Both the position numbers and the translations under genes were made by a program. Shown one piece after another: positions 51,859 to 64,000 of a DNA stretch of 64,000 nucleotides (its first letter is position 1; every line of letters starts with the position of its first letter). The stretch comes from Dipetalonema caudispina (lineage: Eukaryota > Nematoda > Chromadorea > Rhabditida > Onchocercidae), in assembly GCA_013365325.1 (NCBI GenBank), contig JABVXV010000017.1, positions 372,001 to 436,000 on the forward strand, read 5' to 3'. Under the pieces are notes generated by a model. The model worked only from the letters and a program-made list of their open reading frames with translations, had not been told where the DNA came from and made no database searches.

Positions 51859-54391
51859 GGAAATTTACGAAAAACTAAAAACGTTCAATCATTTACCAAA
51901 CTATCCTTTTCAAGAATTATTTCATAATAATGAAAATTTCTTATGGGCGACAATGTTTTTGACTAGATAGAATTTAATGCATTATCAGAACCTACTGCGT
52001 TTGGAAGCAGTTGGTCAACATCTTGTGTTGCCGTGATGTTACCTTACAGAATTTCAAAAATTTAGTCCTTCCTATTTAGATAGTTTTAATGTCAAACTTA
52101 CCTACATTAATGGAACTTATGAATCACAGGGCAAATTTCTCCATTCCTTTCCATTTATCCAGTCTTCGTACAAATTCAACTGCTTCCATTGTAATTTGTG
52201 CTGATTGGGATTATAAAGACTGTAAATTCCATTTCGTTGAACGTTTTCCATTTTTCGTTTTTGATGCATTTCTCAAATACCATGAACTGTATTAAAAGAA
52301 GCATGAAACTGAGTCAAAAAGTTGGAAAGATTTTTGCAAGATAGTCTATCTATTTCACAATACGTCTATTTTGTTTCACTTCCCAGTTATCGAGGAACAA
52401 GAACGAGAGATGACAATGATGTAGATGTAAGGAAAAGTATTCTAGAAATCATGCAAATGAAAAATTCCCTCAGCAAGACTAACAACATTAACCTTTCTGA
52501 AAGATTTAGTGAATTCAAAAGTAACAATCGTACTCTTCCAGAGTACCATCATAAGATTTTCCAACCAAAAAACTTCCGTGTTTCATGATATCCAAACACA
52601 ATGAAAAAAGCGAAATCGCAGTATCATACAAAGTGCCTACATTTGCAATTCATTTTCTTCGACTGTGAAAAAGGTATGGTGTATATATATATATATATAT
52701 ATAATCTGTTTCACACTAGTTGAAAAATGCAAAAAAATGCCTACATCTGCAATTCATTTTCTGTCGCACTTATCTTCGTTGAATTTTAACCGTCTTGACA
52801 TGTAGAAATATATTCTCCTAAGATTCATATTTATTCATGTAAGTACACTATCTAACATTATTTAACTTATAAGGGTGAATAAGGTGAGCTGAGAACAATC
52901 GAAGTAAGTTGATAACAATAAATAATTTCCAAACATCCAAAGTTTTTTAATACTTCTGTAAATAAATTTTCGTTCTCAAGAAAGAAAATTTGAAATTATT
53001 CCAAATTTCGAAAATTAGAATTTCCCTGACGATAAAAATACTGAGAGAGCTTTTGTCTGTCATTTCTCATTATTATAATTACCGCTATGATTATAATGTG
53101 CTTTGAAGTTGGGTAACCAACGTAGAAAAGAAAAAAGGCATGTGAAATAAACTGGAAGAAATGGTCGATAGAGTGCCAAATGCATGTCGGTTTCATTCTA
53201 ATATCACACTATTGACACTGCAACCAATAATACTTATACTGTTGTAGAAGCCTCAATCATCAAAGCTTTTTCACTTTGTTAGTGCTTTCGGGCAATCGAA
53301 ACCATGCACTTACAATGCCTGCAAAAAAGATGTTGTATTTTCAAACGATCTGGCAAAGCAAATAATGAAACTTTGTGAAATGTTCAAATGTATTCAAAAT
53401 TTCCATAAAAAAATTCTCTAACATACATCTTCGATTCTAAGGCCATGTAAGGCATGCAACTTTGCTAGTAGAGGCTCATTTTACCAATTCATCACGCAGT
53501 GAGCATTAGAAATTCTTTAAACATTTTGTAGATTTCATCGATATCCGCCCAGTTATAATCATTTCAGTCATCCCATAAATTACCTACCAATTCCATTTGT
53601 TCGGCTAATTGTTTTTAAAAATTCATTATTGCTCTATTTGTTTATCTCATCAGCCTGGGAAATATATGTATTTATTGGTGGTACTAATATCTCTATATTT
53701 TCCCTCTCCACAAATTTCTATTTGAGATTTAAAATTTTTAAAATTATTCAGAATTAACTTCTTTCCAGTCTCGATAAGGTTTTCCCTGAGTTTGTTATTT
53801 TCGAACAAAAAACTACGAATTACATCATTCAACAAGAGAATAAAAAAGAATATTAAAGTTAGAAAGAGTGGTTGGAAGCCGAGGTTAGTACTACAATGTC
53901 CTGCTATTATAGACACATAAAGAATATGAATATTTTTTCATTCGAAAAATATTCTAAACAAAGGGTTATCCTTATTCGGATCAATCAACAATCTATAAAT
54001 TAGCAAATTTTTTCTGCTATTAAACTTTAAAAACCTCCTAATGAAATGAAATTTTTTTCTGCTTCAAATTCCAGACAACATGTAAAGCCTGTCATTCCAG
54101 AAGGGTGGCACTGTTCCCAAGTTTAATTTAATACAAATTGAAATCATTAGTTAAGTGAAGGAAGTCTGGATCAACGAAACAGGTTAATGGAATGAAGGAA
54201 GGGGAATACCAAACATTTCAATTCAACTCTGTTAATATTTTGAGACAAAAGCATAGCGGGGAGGGACTGTGTTAAATCTTTACCTCAGATAAGTGGGTAA
54301 GTATTCGTGAATAAGTTGGCTTGGAGTTTGGTGCATTTGTGGGGGAGTTCGATGAATTCATGCAAGTGATAACTTTTCAGAGCTGGAAAGG
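51859..54391. other. divergent intergenic region with uncertain ORFs
   Basis: This 2.5 kb lies between the starts of the membrane-protein gene (-) and the AP-1 mu gene (+). Plus-strand ORFs at 52089-52295 and 52322-52588 lie next to each other and could be exons of a small gene, but no splice choice is convincing. A minus ORF at 53650-53916 has a hydrophobic start but no ATG. An AT microsatellite lies at about 52682-52702. Confidence 0.5.
52682..52702. repeat. AT dinucleotide microsatellite
   Basis: About ten TA units. It is flanked by two similar copies of a phrase GCCTACAT-TGCAATTCATTTTCT at 52635 and 52739. Confidence 0.85.
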
Positions 54392-57300
54392 ATGTCTTCT
54401 TCCGCCATCTTTATACTCGATCTTAAAGGCAAAGTAAGTAAAGAGTAGAATTCCGGAATATTTTTGTACTTACTTTTCGGATGCAATCATTCAGGTGCAA
54501 GACATCGACAAAAAATTCCAAAGTCAGATTATTCTGGAATAATTGGTCTAACCAACTTTTGCTCCAGCATGCTTGGAATAATTATCAAAAAAGAAAAAGT
54601 ATTGTTGCATGCTGAGTTAGTAGGGTCAGATGAAGAAGTAATGCTCTCTTAAAGTTATCATCTTTTAATATTCTTGGTAACAGGCGATAATATCAAGAAA
54701 TTATCGAGGCGATATAGACATGGGTGTCATCGATAAGTTTATGCCGCTGTTGTTAGAACGTGAAGAAGAAGGTCGTCAGAGTCCAGCTCTCGAGCATCCT
54801 GAAGCTACGTTCATATACGTCAGATATTCAAACCTTTACTGCAAGTCTTCTACTTTTTTCCATATTGTTTGTTGCGGAGCGATCGATAAAGCTTTTGGCG
54901 TTACATAAAATTCCTCGTACATTGATACTGTACTCTGCATTATAGTAATTATGAAAAACTAAATATTGTTAATTCAAATAATGTAGATTAAGTATTAGTA
55001 TTGGAGATATTGATTAAAAAGGGTCCATGTTCAATTATTTAAAATTCACACATGAAAAGTTCATGGCTTCGAAGCTGTAAATTTGTATTTCGATATGGTT
55101 TATCCAATGTTTCCAAATTCATGTCAGGTTATTTTTGATTATGGCTATACTAAACTTCAGAAGAGATCTTTTTCAGTCGATTTTATATTCTCAATCTTTC
55201 AGTTGTTTCAACATCACGTAAAAATGTAAATGTAGCACTGGTGCTTACGTTTTTATACAAGATAGTGGAAGTGTTTGGGGAATATTTGAAAGATGTCGAG
55301 GAAGAATCGATTCGTGATAATTTTGTAGTTATCTATGAACTGCTCGATGAAATGATGGATTTCGGTTATCCACAAACTACTGAGGGAAAAATTTTGCAAG
55401 AGTGAATTTCTTTTTCTTAATCGGTGCATGTGTAGCTGAAAAGCCTTAGTGATCTCTTAACGCTGCTCATGAATAATCATGCTTAGATTCATTACGCAAG
55501 AAGGACACAAATTGGAAACTGCACCGCGACCACCAATGGCTGTCACAAACGCCGTTTCATGGCGTTCAGAAGGTCTCAAATATCGCAAAAATGAAGTATT
55601 TCTAGATGTCATAGAATCTGTTAATTTATTGGTAAGTTCAAATTATTAACTTCAGTTAATTCGAAAAATGAAAACATTATGTTTTCGGAAAATTTAACCG
55701 TTAAAGATTGGTAACAGTTATGCTTCTTCATAGAAAGACAGGAGAATTAGGTATGTACTAATTTATTTTTACAAGATATAAGAATATAATACTTTATTGC
55801 ATGGTTAGGAATTTTCTTTTGTTTTATTTCCAAAACATCTTTGCTTTGATTCGGTTTGTATTGTAAATTACATCAAACAATATACTGTTGCAGGCAAATG
55901 CGAATGGTGTGGTGCTACAGAGCGAAATAGTCGGTTCGGTTAAGATGCGTGTCTATTTGACGGGCATGCCGGAATTACGATTAGGTCTTAACGATAAAGT
56001 TTTGTTTGAAAATAGTGGGAGTAAGTTTTTCTTCCTTTTTTCCCATGGAAAGAAAACTTTATTAGCTCTGAGTATGCTTTCAGTCTTTTTTCTCCTCTTG
56101 AATGCATCATTTTAATAATCTTGATACTTCTTTCAGCCCTTAGTTTATGGAAGCAAATGTATTTTTAATGTTGATTTGTTAATGAATCCTTCTTATTCCT
56201 TTTCAGGAGGCAAGAACAGATCGGTAGAGTTAGAAGATGTAAAATTTCATCAGTGTGTTCGCTTATCTCGTTTTGAAAATGATCGAACAATTAGTTTTAT
56301 ACCACCGGATGGAGAATTCGAATTAATGAGTTATCGATTAATGACTGTTGTTAAGCCACTTATTTGGATGGAAGCAGTCGTTGAAAGGCACACTCATTCA
56401 AGAGTCGAATATATGATAAAGGCAAATGGTTATCACAGAGTTTTTAAAGAATTTTGAAGCCATGATTAAGAGGCTACTTTTGGCTTGTTGCAAGTCCATC
56501 TTTTAATTAACCCTTTTTCTCTTTAATTCAATTTCGGCGAGAAAAACATATGCGCTGTACTTTTCAAATGTTGTAGAATTATGCATTATTGATTTTCTGT
56601 TGTAAAAATTCGTCGTCATGTTTCTTTGTCAATTTTATTCAAAATCAGTTACATCATCTACAATAATAAATCCCACCGTTTGTAAAATTTATAATTCTTT
56701 TTAGGCGAAATCACAATTCAAACGACGCTCTACAGCAAATAATGTAGAGATTATCATCCCAGTACCAAGTGATGCCGACTCACCCAAATTCAAAACCTCC
56801 ATTGGGACAGTGAAGTACACACCGGAACAAAATTCATTTGTTTGGACAATCAAAAGTTTCCCAGGTTATTAACCTTTCTAAGCAAGACTTCATTTATAGA
56901 CAAAAAAGACACAAAATCTAGATTAAGTCAAATTTCGCTTCAAAAAGGTCAAGGATGATTCCTGTTGCTCAGTGAGAAGGTAAACAAAATCAAGATTCTA
57001 GATTATGATATCTTACGGACAGTAATCCTCATTCGTAGCATTTCAAAGTCTCTCCTTTATATTTTTTACTGATCCTTGAGTTGATTTATCATAAGTCGAA
57101 GGTAACATTTTAATCAGTATTGGCTAAGGGCTAGATGAATAATGGTACTGAACCATTTGTTGATCTGACTTGGCGTCCAACTGAATTTGAAACGTTTGAG
57201 TTTACCTTCTTGATACTGCAGTGTGGAACAGTCTAACTGATTAATTAACTGAAATCACAGGTGGAAAAGAATATTTGATGCGAGCACATTTTAATTTACC

Positions 57301-57810
57301 GTCGGTTCAATGTGAAGACCGTGAAGGTCGTCCACCAATGAAAGTAAAATTTGAGATCCCATATTTCACAACTTCTGGAATACAGGTACATTTCTTCCTG
57401 TATAATGGTTTCGTCTAACCATGTTCACTGCAGCAGTTTTTTTTTTAATAGGTTGTAGTAGTTTTCTTTAGGTTGTTTTCCAGTCAGTGGATGTATCGAT
57501 ATTTTACTCTTTTTTCTTCATGGTCTGTGCTGTTTTACTTGCTCTGTGTTCATTTCTGTTCTAGTCAGAAATTTCCGACCTTTTTCCTTTTTCTCTTCTT
57601 GGTTTAAATTTAATGATTTTTCTTTAGATAAAACCTTAGCAATGTTGTTTTTGGAGCAGGACCTTACAAATTTTCGTTTTCTTTATCAATAAATCTTAAT
57701 TCATTTTGCAGGTACGCTACCTTAAAATTATTGAAAAAAGTGGTTATCAAGCTTTGCCGTGGGTGCGCTACATTACACAAAATGGTGACTACCAACTACG
57801 CATGATGTAA
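54392..57810 (+). CDS. unc-101: AP-1 clathrin adaptor complex, mu subunit
   Basis: Medium chain of the AP-1 complex, which sorts cargo with Yxx-phi and related signals into clathrin carriers at the trans-Golgi and endosomes. Nine exons: 54392-54433, 54684-54840, 55203-55401, 55487-55631, 55894-56020, 56207-56421, 56705-56864, 57261-57385, 57712-57810; 422 aa, as in animal mu1. Longin-type N-terminus: AIFILDLKGK, SRNYRGDID, VEEESIRDNFVVIYELLDEM. Mu-homology domain: APRPPMAVTNAVSWR, MPELRLGLNDKV, ISFIPPDGEFELMSYRL, AKSQFKRRSTANNVEI, and the C-terminal block LKIIEKSGYQALPWVRYITQ. The ATG is 12 bases after TTTTCAG, a likely trans-splice site. The introns after 54840 and after 56421 only work with GC donors (TACT|GCAAGT and AAAG|GCAAAT). 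Which nematode mu1 paralogue (unc-101 or apm-1) is a judgement from the N-terminus. Confidence 0.96.
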
Positions 57811-59722
57811 TTTTTCTCATACCATATGTAGATTTAATGAAAGTCTATGTAAAGCTGTAGGTTGAAACATTATGTCGTGCTATCGATTTTCTGCAGTCAA
57901 TAGTTGTCTTTTATGAATCGGTATAATCACTCGACTTGCACGTAAATGTTTCTTTCTTCGCGTTTTCCAAGATAATCTCACGTTTTCAAAATCCCGTTAA
58001 CATTGTTATATTTCATTGTTTTTTTTTTAATTTTCACTACAGAAGTGAAGTTTTTCATCAGTTAGCTTTATTGACATGATTTTTAATCACGGTATTTTCC
58101 TGACTTTGATTGTATTCATATAGATTAAGTAATTTGATAATTGTCATGCTGTCACTCTTGTATTTCGACTTTTTTAATGCTTATTCTGTTAATACGTATG
58201 ACTTGACTCATTGAACTTTTGATTTTTTTTTAAAAACAAACTACCAAATTTTTTCAATTTTTTTCTAAAATGTCATTTGTATACTTGTTAATGTGTTAAA
58301 AAACTCTACCAAATGTTTTAAATGTCCTTTGTGTAATTGATCGTAATCGGTCGTCTTGTTTCCATTACACCTTTTTTGTTGACTCTGTGTTTTGTTTCCA
58401 CTAAAATTGCTGATTCCTGTAGCGTTTATTTTGGTCCTCTTGAAATTTTTTTTTTTTTTTTTTTTTTGCTATAGTTTCTGAAGTAGGCATTTCAAGTACT
58501 CAAATGTTTAGACATCGAGCATGGTATATTCGATCGTAGGGGACGAAGTTGAATTTTACATCATTCTTATGTGCTTTATTCTCTGATTCGGGCTTCCTAT
58601 TGAAAATACAAAAGAATGTAGCAATGGTGTTACTGTGGATTACCCTCTTCTACTTTGTTATCGTTCATTGTGGATCTCTTATGACCTATGACCAAAATGT
58701 ATTTTCTACTTTCCCATGCTATTTCATCGAAATATTTAGTTTATCTCGTGAATTTCGTGTTGCATGATGCATTTTTCTTATTTTTTTTACATTGCCCATT
58801 TTGAGTTTATCATCTAAATTTCATGCTGTGTGATGCATTTGTGTTATTTTCTTACATTGCCTACGTTGTCAGTTCCCAATTTTTCTACTGTCAATAGCTA
58901 ATTTTGTTTGAGAAGGCTTAAGTAAGAGTTTGTAACAGAAATATAATTAAAGTTAGAAATGGCTTTTTTGTGCAACTAATAAGCGAGAGAGAGAGCGGAT
59001 AGAAGATGGGCTTAATTACCAAAAGAAATGTTTATTTAACTTGCAAGTAGTGACAATTTTCAAAAACTTTTAGCTTCATGTTTCTGTGTGTCAGTCGGCT
59101 TGTCTTTACTCGTAAAACAAATGGGCGCTAGCTTAACCTGCAGGAAGATCTTAAACGTGTTTATTCTGTGCAGCAATATAGATCAGTTCTTGTGAAGTTT
59201 TCTTGCTTGTGTTTGTAATAAATTATTTCTTGGTTCCTTCATAAAAATACTAAAAGCATTTTCATGTTTAGGCAAATATCTTTCCGAATTTGATAAGGGT
59301 AGCAATGGTTCGTTTAAGATAAATTTTTCATATCTGAAAGCAGTATGGCCTTTTTCTAAGTCTTCAGCTTCGTTAGAAATGAAGTCTTTCTTTCTTCAGC
59401 AGGAATTGAGTGACCTTGTTTTCTTACTGCTTATAGTTATTACTATAATTTAGCACCATTTCTCAATCTTAACGAACTACGTAGTACGCACAAAGCTCCA
59501 CTGTAGTACAGATTTCCCGAAATTTCAATAGCTGATGTAATTCTTTAATAAGCTACTCTCGATGTTTAATTCATTACATTTCCAGTCAGTTCGGTCAAAT
59601 GAAATTCTCGGTGTTACGGAAGTGGAACTTTTCTGTAAATATTGAGACATTGGAGATTAAATTTAGACTTCTTATAATTGGAGGATAAAATCTCAAAACT
59701 TCTCATTTTCCGTATTACAGCA
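57811..59722. other. intergenic region between AP-1 mu and mTERF genes
   Basis: T-rich sequence with a poly-T run near 58447-58467 and two diverged copies of a GATGCATTT...TTACATTGCC phrase at about 58765 and 58828. Part of it is probably the AP-1 mu 3' UTR. No supportable exon. Confidence 0.5.
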
Positions 59723-61969
59723 ATGATTCTCAGAAGGACGGTTTTGGCCAGTTCACTTCGTCATTTTGGGTTCTTCCCATTCCAAATGTCCTGCTTCAGG
59801 CGTGAATTTTTTCAAGTCATTTCTTCACGTTTAAATCAGGAGCAAAGATATGAAAGACTGCTGTGTTCGTTAAATGTATGTGTTTTTATGATTTTTCCCG
59901 GTATGAATTGCTTGAGAAGTTCATCGTCTTTTTTCATTCCTGAAATGCTTTGAATGTTCCCATTTCTCAGGTTCCATTGTTTAAATTCGAGCAACGCAAG
60001 CTCAGCTACAAGCCAGAAGGTACAGAATATGGCATTGAAAAAGATTGCGAAGAGAGTAGATGCACTGATATGGAATGCAGAAGTGACGTACGAATGGCGG
60101 AAGCGATAGTTCCCAAAGTGATGATTAAAGAATCAATTTCTGGTTTGGAAATAGTACAACTAATTATGGCTGAATTGCGAAAGAATGGGAAATTCTTTAT
60201 ACTTCCAATGAATGACGTTACCGCTGTGGAGGCTATCACAAAAGCTTTCAGACTTCTCCTCGATATCGGTAAGATGGACATCAGTTTTTTGCTGCTAACC
60301 TCATAATATGTGAGAGCGTTGAAGGTGAAGTTTTAGAGATGAGAAGACAGTTAATGTAGGAGAAGGCTGGTATCAGAAACCACAGTTCTTTGGAACTAAT
60401 GACATTATGAGATTTTCTGAAATTATTTCGGCTTTTTAATCTGAATTATTAAATGCTAGGGATTCAACCGGAGTTCATCATTGATTCCTGTGTCTCTGTG
60501 CCTCAGCTGTTTGGATCACTAACTCAAAAAGGCGAAACAAGCATTCAAATAATAGAACTTATTGTGGATTTTTGCCAGCTTACTTACGAAGACTCCATCC
60601 GCGTTTTCGCAACGTAGGTTTCATATTGTTTATGTATCAGTTTGGTAGATCTTTTAATGTTGCTTCAGACGGTTCAGTATTCCATTAGCTTATTCATTTT
60701 GACCATTGCTTATTCTCGTTAGTTAAATCTGTCATTTTGAATCTTGTTCGAGAGAATTAAGGAAATCAAAATTCGTTATATCTTTTATAGATATAATGAA
60801 GAGCTGCTATCAGCAGGACCTGAAGAAGTTCAGAAATGCATGGAAGTGCTTGATTCATATGGATTCCAAGATGAAAAATTGGGAAGAGTTGTTTGTTCAT
60901 GTCCTGCATTACTTTTTGCCCATAAGTCCAATAGATTGGCCCAAAATGCAGAGAATTTATTTTCTCATTTCACTAAAAATGAGGTCTGTTTTTATTCACT
61001 ATATATGTATATATATCAATACCATATCATGAGCATAATGCCTCCCATCGCCTCTGTGGAAAATTTCTTTATTATAAATCGTAAAGAACTGAGCCGTTCT
61101 TTTGGAGGTAAAGGAACTGTCTGAACTACTCTATTCTCTTCATCCCAGAAAATTTTATATTTAATTGAAATTCAAGGCGAATACTGAATAATCGACAATA
61201 TATAAATACTGCATTTCAGTTTTATTCGCTGTTAAAGTCCTCTCCAGAAATTTTGCTTGGTGATACCAACGAAACGGAATATAAAATTGAATATATTTAT
61301 TGTTATATGCTCATGGAGGGCAAAGACTTTGCAAGCTGCATGAATCTCGCACAAATATCACTGGACGAACTGATAGATCGCCATGAATTTTTGCTGAAAA
61401 CGGGCATTTATAAAACTCCCGATCCAAAAAGACCACAATTAAAGATGGTTTGTTTTTATAGGATTTGGAGATTTCTTTAATGGATTTAATTGAAGACTTC
61501 AGATTTAAATTTCATATTGGAGATTTATCAGATCACTAAGTTTTCTTTTTCTTAACACTTGAAGTGATAGAACACAATTACATCATATATTTCTGTTCAT
61601 GCTAACCACTTGTCCTGGATCTCGACTATGTACGCATAACATCTATGGATGCTTCCTTAATGATGGTTTTGTTTCTCATGGCTATAAGTGTAAATCGTCC
61701 GTACAATATATTTTCAGAGCAATCCGAAACTAAAGGAGATTCTAAATAGCAGTGCGGAGCAGTTTGCAAAAAAAATAGGTCATGTGTCCGTAGAGGAGTG
61801 GTACATGTTCAGAGAGTTACAAAATAAACAACGGGCATTAGAATCGGAGGGAAAGATGCGTCCATTTGAACGGATCAAACCGTCAATGCGGAAACAGTGG
61901 GAACGTAGGAAGAAATCGGTCACGTCGAATAATTCTGAAACGTTTGAGTCATACAATGAAAGGTATTAA
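59723..61969 (+). CDS. mTERF-family mitochondrial protein
   Basis: mTERF proteins bind nucleic acid in mitochondria and act in mitochondrial transcription or ribosome assembly. Six exons: 59723-59875, 59971-60268, 60460-60613, 60791-60983, 61220-61447, 61718-61969; 425 aa, in phase. The N-terminus is Arg-rich without acids (MILRRTVLASSLRHFGFF), a typical mitochondrial targeting peptide. The mTERF repeat region (about 135-340) shows the usual helical pattern: LLLDIGIQPEFIIDSCVSVP, CMEVLDSYGFQDEKLGRVVC, SCPALLFAHKSN, LKSSPEILLGD. The C-terminal 85 residues are basic and polar (MRKQWERRKK) and lie beyond the repeats. The ATG is 2 bases after TATTACAG, which fits trans-splicing. Which of MTERF1-4 it matches is not clear; the motif quality is moderate, so the family is likely rather than certain. 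Confidence 0.8.
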
Positions 61970-63460
61970 TAAAAGATATTCTAACTGGGACTTCTGCATA
62001 CTATTTTCTTTGCGATGTGGGTTCTTTTTCTTGATTAATATGATAAAAATTAAGGTGATATACTTCATGAACTGTTTGATGTTTCGGGCCGAGATTATGA
62101 GACTTCTCGATTCGAGTTAGGCCGTGATCAAAGGTGGGAAGGTTTTCTTTCCTTTCAAAAAGATAAGCACAGACACACTATTGAAACGAAAAGGGGGAAG
62201 AGCATAAAAGATTCATCACGTGTCGGTGTTTACGTAGAGAGTCAGCATCTCTCTGATATCTTGAAATAACAGGGTATGAAATCCTGCCAACTGAGTGCTT
62301 TCATCTTGTGGCGTAACGTATTTCCCAGAATGAAAGAAAGAATCATCGCTACGCTGAAAAATCTTCTGCAATGTTTTATGATTATGCGGGTTTAAAGCTA
62401 CTGTAAATAAAGAGAGTCTTGAAAGGAGTCACTGTTTACGGTCGTGCGATTTATCCTGGGAGGCGAACGTAAGTCTTGGTGTGGGTGAGCTTTTATTGAC
62501 GTGCGTGTGCGTGAGATGGGCAATTCTTCTTTTTAGCTTTCATGATTAGGTAGTGGAGTGTTGTTATTGGGATTTATTCATTAAGTAGTTATTGTTGAGG
62601 TTTATGTGGGATTTTGGGATGTTATGGCTGTCACCTGAAATGTTCAAAGTTTGTTGAAAAGAGAGAGAGAGAAAAGAAAGCAGCTCTTAATATCTATAGA
62701 GGTAATTGAGGAAGTTCGTTATCTCAAATTTCTAAACAGAAGTATTTGTCGTGAAATGTGTGTGGTAGGAAGATGTCCGAGGTTAACGTATATGCAACAG
62801 CTAGCAGATCCTTTCCTTGGACATTTCGTTGATTTTCTTCATCTCTCTCTGCAGAAGATGCCTCACTCCACTCCACTGTTCGTACATTTGATTTCATAGC
62901 GACGTCGTTTGATATAGATACGGTTCGCGAAGTGAGCTTAAACTGTTTCCTCAGTGTATCTTATGATGGATATTTCGAATCTAATTGACTGAATTATTCA
63001 GCGGAACAGAGAAAATCATACCTTTGCTTTAATATTTAGCTTGTGGCTTCTCAAATTCCTTTTGGTTTCCATTTAATGTTTAGTTTCTTAAGTAATTGCA
63101 TGGTTGCATATTAAATTTCAAAGATAATTGTGAAATTGCTGAAGATAGGCTGAACTTTTGTGGTATGGGAGCTCGGAGATTGTTAATATAATGATGTTGC
63201 AAGAAGATTTGATGGTACCTGGAACAGTAGCAAATTTCGATTCCTGGACTCATTAAATAAACCTATAACTTTCTGTTACATTCTAGTTCTTTTATCTTCT
63301 TGACTCAGCAAAATGATCTTCATAAACGAATTTGCTGGGACGTACGCGCAATTTCATTGAGATACGAAACAAAGAAAATGTTGACCATTGCAGATAATGT
63401 GACGTTCTACACTATATAATTGTCATCGTAGGTTAATTCATTGATTTTCATAATTTTCAG
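61970..63460. other. no supportable gene
   Basis: The region downstream of the mTERF gene. An 82-codon plus ORF at 62651-62899 starts inside a GA-rich run and shows no family block. I see nothing else. Confidence 0.45.
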
Positions 63461-63727
63461 GATGTAATCAGTGGATATTTCATCAGTAAGTTGGGTGGAG
63501 AACTTCATCAAACATATTATTGGATAGCATTACCGAGTGGAGCTTTCCGATCCTCTGCAACACTCTTTTCTGTTCACTTTGAAGTATGTCCACATTCTCT
63601 AATTTTTGTAATTAATTCGGATCACCATTATATGTATGATTTGGATTGTCCTCACTTGATGGTGTTTGTAGTTCAACTGGCAAATACAAGCCTTTCAGAT
63701 GAAAAGAGTAAATTAATCGCACCATGA
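63461..63727 (+). CDS. possible terminal exon or small ORF, unidentified
   Basis: An open frame begins directly after TAATTTTCAG (acceptor at 63460) and runs 88 codons to a stop. It includes GGELHQTYYWIALPSGAF and a hydrophobic ending LMVFVVQLANTSL. It has no early ATG, so it would be an internal or last exon of a gene whose other exons I did not find. It may be chance. Confidence 0.22.
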   Translation, partial: DVISGYFISKLGGELHQTYYWIALPSGAFRSSATLFSVHFEVCPHSLIFVINSDHHYMYDLDCPHLMVFVVQLANTSLSDEKSKLIAP

Positions 63728-64000
63728 TCAAAAAAGTAAATAGGTATATCAGTAACTGCATTTCTCGAGTCAGAAAATGTTTTCAGCGCATTATTTCTAC
63801 TAGTAGTTGCTTACTGAACAACTGCACAGTTTTGTATTGTGTTTACCGGTGTACAAATGAAATTATTAATTTCAAGCAAACATTTTGAATTGTAAATAAA
63901 TGACCATTACGGGAATTTCGGAGCAAGCTCACACTTGATAATACGAGGACATATAGCGTTTTTTACGTATCTAATTTCATGCGTATATGATAGGAGTTTA
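63728..64000. other. window edge, nothing seen
   Basis: AT-rich sequence without a visible exon or RNA gene. Confidence 0.4.

Noticed and set aside
53650..53916. Minus ORF with a hydrophobic stretch, like a small membrane protein.
   Set aside because: No ATG opens it, no splice partner was found, and Phe/Leu runs are expected by chance in AT-rich DNA.
1..64000. Search by eye for transposon ORFs, Wolbachia-like inserts, SL RNA or CRISPR-like arrays.
   Set aside because: No reverse transcriptase, transposase or bacterial-type gene, no recognisable SL RNA, and no regularly spaced repeat array were seen.

Overview
The window is nuclear DNA of a nematode, most likely a clade III (filarial/spirurid) species. 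It is AT-rich and every confident gene is cut into many short exons by GT-AG introns (two introns look GC-AG). Several start codons sit 2-45 bases after a TTTNCAG-like acceptor with no donor upstream, as expected for spliced-leader trans-splicing. The gene content also fits: an MSP-fibre protein 2 (MFP2) homologue, known only from nematode amoeboid sperm, and an UNC-29-like subunit of the levamisole receptor. All gene models were built by hand from conserved protein blocks and checked for splice sites and codon phase at each junction. They have not been tested against transcripts.

Left part (1-21 kb): the 3' end of a pyruvate kinase gene (+), then about 8.9 kb without a supportable gene, then an unc-29-like acetylcholine receptor gene (+) lacking its signal-peptide exon. 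Convergent to it is an MFP2-like gene (-). Centre-left (21.6-29 kb): a complete 21-exon Argonaute gene (+), 944 aa, with an intact D-E-D-H catalytic set, divergent from MFP2 across a 3.6 kb gap.

Centre (31.5-52 kb): a run of seven genes all on the minus strand. In transcription order they are a single-pass membrane protein, two very small proteins packed so tightly behind it that an operon is likely, a secreted protein of unknown family, a compact KATNIP-like (DUF4457) protein, a CSRNP/AXUD1-type Cys-rich nuclear protein, and a peptidylglycine alpha-hydroxylating monooxygenase (PHM), which amidates neuropeptides.

Right part (54-64 kb): AP-1 clathrin adaptor mu subunit (+), an mTERF-family mitochondrial protein (+), and 2 kb with at most one doubtful exon. 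No tRNA, rRNA, SL RNA, CRISPR, transposon ORF or bacterial insert could be supported. The genes do not form one pathway. Two loose functional themes are neuromuscular signalling (UNC-29 receptor, neuropeptide amidation) and possibly the male germline (MFP2, with an Argonaute next door).
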